A DNA stretch of 64,000 bases from Gibbula magus (lineage: Eukaryota > Mollusca > Gastropoda > Trochida > Trochidae). The stretch lies in assembly GCA_936450465.1 (NCBI GenBank), contig OW388290.1, positions 25,037,457 to 25,101,456 of the forward strand, given 5' to 3'. Made by a program: the position numbers and the translations under genes. Positions 60,100-64,000 of this stretch are shown in pieces (position 1 is the stretch's first letter; each line of letters begins with the position of its first letter). Below the pieces are notes generated by a model. That model was not told the origin of the DNA, did no database searches, and saw only the letters and a list, made by a program, of their open reading frames with translations.

Positions 60100-60592
60100 A
60101 GGTACATCCATTGTGTTTCATAAAATTGTATTTGGTTTTTATATGTTCCAACACATATGTGCTGATTTCAGTTCAAATAATTTCACTCAGCTTGCATATT
60201 CATCCCCTGTCGCCAAATATAAAATAATTACTACATGTAGTTTCCGATTAAAATCGAGCAACATCATTATACAAGTGCAGAAATCGAAACTACACGTCCC
60301 GTTTACATGCACAGTCCTTGTAAGACCTATTAAACATTTTCAACCCAAAGTTGTCTATGTGTCTGTTGTAAATAAGTTTCCAAAATTCCGTTTTACTTAT
60401 TGATGCGCGCCACACGCGGTGCATTGTCCGGTTTTCGATCAGAAATCAATACTTTTATCTTTATAACGTCACTATACTCAGCCAACTATCCTAAAACTGG
60501 TAATTGTCGGCAACAGTCAGTACTTCTCGGAAAAATAACACCATTTATAATGTTTCGCATATGTGACCCCCAACAACACAATGGATGTACCT
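60100..60592. mobile_element. 493-bp MITE, TTAA target duplication
   Basis: Perfect 18-bp terminal inverted repeats AGGTACATCCATTGTGTT are flanked by TTAA (60096-60099 and 60593-60596). No transposase. The ends differ from those at 8883-9215, so this is a separate family using the same target. The frames at 60074-60403 and 60400-60612 fall in it and are not genes. Confidence 0.85.
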
Positions 60593-60596
60593 TTAA

Positions 60597-63186
60597 CATT
60601 CTCAACAGATAGAACGTAATGACATACTCATATCCTTCTGAAAACCAAGATATAACACCAAATAGTAAACTAATAACTCACTCATCGAAAACATTGCAGT
60701 TTGATATTTATACGACAATATTAAACAAGTGCCATACCACTGAAAGTATGACGTCACAATAATATGCAGTTGTGACATCACAACTGTTGTACTGCCGTCT
60801 GTACATGACTCATGGAAACCCTAGTTTCAGCACTTTGTCGCTATTTTCGTTGGTTTAAATTAGGCAAGTAATAACCGAATATACCAAACTTCCTTTCATA
60901 TAATACAACTGTTCTGAAACTCGAGAATGATTTGGTATCAAAACCGCTTTCTCCCGTTTTATACCAAGTCATTAACTCGTTTGATAAGGAAAGTATTAAT
61001 TTGAAGGTCGTTTAGTATTCTCTATATATTGGATACTCTGTACATAGCTAGGGTTGGTGACGTTACTAATTAACCATAGAAGTCCAGTGGCATCAGGAAC
61101 GACTACAATATGTGGTTACAGTATAGGATATACATCCAGGCTGCCTATTGTGTGGCAAACAGTCCAAACAGTTATCAGTACTAAAACTATAATTGTGATT
61201 TAAGTAGTATATAAAAATTGCCCGTTTGTAAAATTTGATAATTTACGATTGCTTTTTACATTGTTATTGTTACTCAAAATAAAGCGTGTTAGCTTTGAAA
61301 CTTTATAAGGCCATAAAAAAAAGAATTTGTTTCTGGTTTCCGCCCGCATCAGTTTCAAATCCTCGCCTCAGGTGTTTTTTTCTAGGTTTTAACAAAATAA
61401 GGAGCAGATAGCTCTAATTCTTTAGCCTCAGAAAACATTGGATATTGAAAATGGAGTGTAGAGGTGAGAGTATTAACCATTTATAATAGTAACACATATT
61501 TAAGAGGATTTGTGCTTTATTTATATAAATAATTGTCTAATTTTGTTTTTAAACCGGTGAGAAGTTGGTATAAAATGGAATTTATCTCTTCATTCGAAAA
61601 AACAAATGTCGTAAAAAATAAATAAATCGCGTCATCGAAACATTTTTGTTAGCCTGTAAAGACCAGATACATTTTTTTTCTTTTTCTTTTTTTAGGCCTA
61701 ATCGTGCATGTATCGTGCATCGTGTTCATGTACACGATGAGTCAGAGTCATGTCTGTCACACTTTGATATAGCTATAGGCTCTTGGTCATCATTAGTTCT
61801 TGAGAACACATATAATATGTCTGAAATAAGAATTTGATTTAATCTATAGTCGGGCCATAACGACCTCGACTGAAGCCAGAAAAGTATTTCTAATTATATA
61901 TTGATCATACGGATATTATGAGATTACTATAAGGAGGTTATAAGGAACCTTATATGTGTTGAAACTCTTCTGTTAAATAGTTCTGGGTTACATACATAAA
62001 CAACTCATTAAAACCCCATCACAGTCTGATTCTTCATTTCTCTAATCACTTTTATAGTCTTTGAGGTAGGAATAAATGGTCTTTGGTTTTTGTTTTTTCG
62101 ATGACAAAGTGCGCTCTTACCATTTTGGCCAAATTAACGCATGGTTCATTATGATTCTCCCAATCTCAAGTCAATTCTACAAACGTCGACTCATTGATAT
62201 GAACATCATATGCCTGTTGAATTGACAGACGAAATGAAAAGCAGATATGAGGTGGACAAGTTCAGTGGATCTACGAAACATACATGTGTTTATAGACATT
62301 TGTTTTATTTCAGGTTAAGTAAACATGGGGTTATTCCTTAAATTAGCATATAATCAGACGCATTTACACTTGAAAAGGAATTATCAATCAACATTTTCAG
62401 CTGTGTTTTTTTAACATATCCATGGACATACTGAGTTAATGTTCTTTGCTATTATGAATAAGCAAAAGCAGAAGAAAATGGCCTTGGAGTCATGGACACA
62501 TGTTGTTTTCATTTCACATGCAAATTGAAGTATAATGGGCAAAATTAGTTTCGTTTATTATATCTTTACATTCGGTGATGCTAATGTAGCTGTCCAGATT
62601 TGCGCATATTTCACTTTCGTGTTATAAGCTGTTAGTGTTCAGATAATCAAAAAGAAAATATTCACATGGTTAATAATAAATGTTTTTGATGTGATTTACA
62701 CAATGTTCTGACAGTTACGTCCTGCGCCACTGTGTGGACCTGAGATTTATATCTTGAGATTCCATCAGACACAGAATCCATTGAAGCGTGACATAACGAT
62801 TCCTGCGCTATGGATTGTATGAAATGACCTAAAATCCACAAAATGAAAACAACATTGGTCGAGGCTATGGTTTATCGTTCAGAAAATACATTTGCTGAAT
62901 TCTGTTAAATTCAAACATGACTTAATAAAGTATTTAACTGTCAAATAATTCTAACGGTCTGTTCTGATCATTTCAACTGACAGTGGACCTAGAGTCCAGA
63001 AGAATCAATGCTGTATATTCTATTTTATCATTAACATTAAATCGGTCCGTGGAACGTGAGATTATGTTATGGAGTTCAATGTCACTTTCAACATTATCAT
63101 CATCATTTATATCACTAGTACTGCGGCTGTTATCATTATTATTGCAAGTAGCCTCCACAATATTGCGGACTTTCTATGTATCGCGA
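60597..63186. other. AT-rich DNA, no supported gene
   Basis: Nothing recognised on either strand over 2.6 kb; short frames show no domain. Confidence 0.4.
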
Positions 63187-63260
63187 TGAAACCTGGTAGA
63201 GCATGTTTGAATTAGCAAATCATGGGTGTAGAGGTACTGGGTTTGAATCCAAACCTTAAT
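63187..63260 (-). repeat. Diverged SINE body fragment
   Basis: The order GATGAAACCTGGTAGAGCAT, GAATTAGCAAATCATGGGTG follows GTTGAAACCTGTGAGCATCG, GAACTAGCGAACCATGGGTG of the SINE at 49959-50279, with many changes. An old, partial copy in the same orientation. Confidence 0.5.
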
Positions 63261-64000
63261 TCATATAGAAGTGTTCACCACGACAGAAACAGTCGTTGAA
63301 ACCCATTGTCCCTCTCCTAAACGAGCACAGTCACACAATTCGAAAACAATTGAGAACAATTTCCTAAAAAAGCGAAATCGATGAATGAACTAAAACATAC
63401 TGTGATAGTGTCATTTGCCTGGTTTTTAACTCGTTTAGTTTTTATATCGATTTCGATTGGTTGATGTCATTAACAATAGATAAGTGTTTGATCATTCAAC
63501 TGGAATTGAACAATCCTTACAATGTAACACCAAACTGCCTGGTCAATGTGCGAGGAACAATCCAATAGTGTATCCCCGTGTGCATGACGAGGTAAGTACG
63601 GTGCAACACTGTGACAGGACTAATTGTGTTTGTGTTTGTGAGAACTGGCGGCGGTATCCCCTGTATGAGGGAACAAAGCTGACTGATGCAGTGGGGAGAG
63701 GACATGGGTGGTGTTTACCCAACCTTCAGAGTCTAATGATCATCCACGGCCGTCTGGGACACTCAGCTGTGGGCTTAATTGGATACAACACAGGTATTGT
63801 GGGCACTCATCTATCCCTGCTTGTCCGCCTGATTGTATTGACTCGGTGCTGCAGTACCTCTTGCAGAGTTGCCGGGATTGCGCTGGATCTAGTCTGGCCA
63901 GGCAGAGCAAAGTCGTATATCTGACTGCTGTCCTTACTTACAGAATTCGTACATTGACCTACGATTCTTTAACGGAAATTAAATAAACAAAATCTATTCG
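63261..64000. other. Less AT-rich end region, unassigned
   Basis: Base composition rises from about 63500 and a 146-codon plus-strand frame (63484-63924) is open, with overlapping frames on both strands. No domain was recognised in any of them. It could be part of a repeat or an exon running off the window. Confidence 0.3.

Noticed and set aside
60074..60403. 109-codon ORF
   Set aside because: It falls almost entirely in the TTAA-flanked MITE, with no domain.
63484..63924. 146-codon ORF at the window end
   Set aside because: No recognisable domain, and overlapping frames are open on both strands; left unassigned.

Overview
The window is non-coding-rich, AT-rich eukaryotic DNA. No bacterial-style operons, rRNA or intact tRNA gene were found. 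The mobile elements (a DIRS-type retrotransposon, a Tc1-like transposase relic, tRNA-derived SINEs with a 'GGGGTTTAACGCCGCTTTC' body, a CR1/L2-like reverse transcriptase scrap and many foldback/MITE elements) suggest an invertebrate, most likely a mollusc. The SINE body resembles repeats I associate with gastropods such as abalone; that assignment is inference. No complete host protein-coding gene could be supported. At most there are a few candidate exons, the best at 58913-59182 on the minus strand.

The only long intact coding region is a complete DIRS-like tyrosine-recombinase retrotransposon at 16679-22888. It has inverted terminal repeats (16679-16837 and 22711-22888) and an internal complementary region (22554-22647) that joins copies of both outer ends around a shared TAT. 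It carries three open overlapping genes: a gag-like protein (17487-19274), reverse transcriptase/RNase H with a methyltransferase-like tail (19186-21216), and a tyrosine recombinase (21123-22283). The arms differ by about one base where they overlap and all catalytic residues sought are present, so this copy is young and possibly functional. In DIRS elements gag packages the RNA, RT/RNase H makes the DNA, the internal region templates circle closure, and the recombinase inserts the circle without target duplication.

Left of it, 1-16678 has no supported gene. It holds a foldback at 1686-1829, a 0.3-kb tandem duplication (about 3336-3935), a TTAA-flanked MITE (8883-9215), and a 3.57-kb non-autonomous DNA transposon (9885-13457). 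The transposon is packed near both ends with copies of the perfect palindrome AGACGGCATGCCGTCT and is flanked by ATAAA; an older TTAA-flanked element is nested within it. This palindrome-array transposon is the best candidate here for an undescribed family.

Right of the DIRS element are a decayed Tc1-like element (24486-25925) and a large, diverged tandem segmental duplication (copy A about 28822-36745, copy B about 37788-45485). The two copies differ by later insertions: an RT fragment and an (AT)39 tract in A, a SINE with an 11-bp target duplication and a 0.4-kb block with a perfect hairpin in B.

From 45.5 to 64 kb there are several small hairpin or inverted-repeat transposons (45979-46104, 52943-53051, 53280-53751, 55588-55740, 60100-60592), two more SINEs, a 21-bp minisatellite and a dispersed repeat pair in inverted orientation, set in otherwise unassigned AT-rich DNA.
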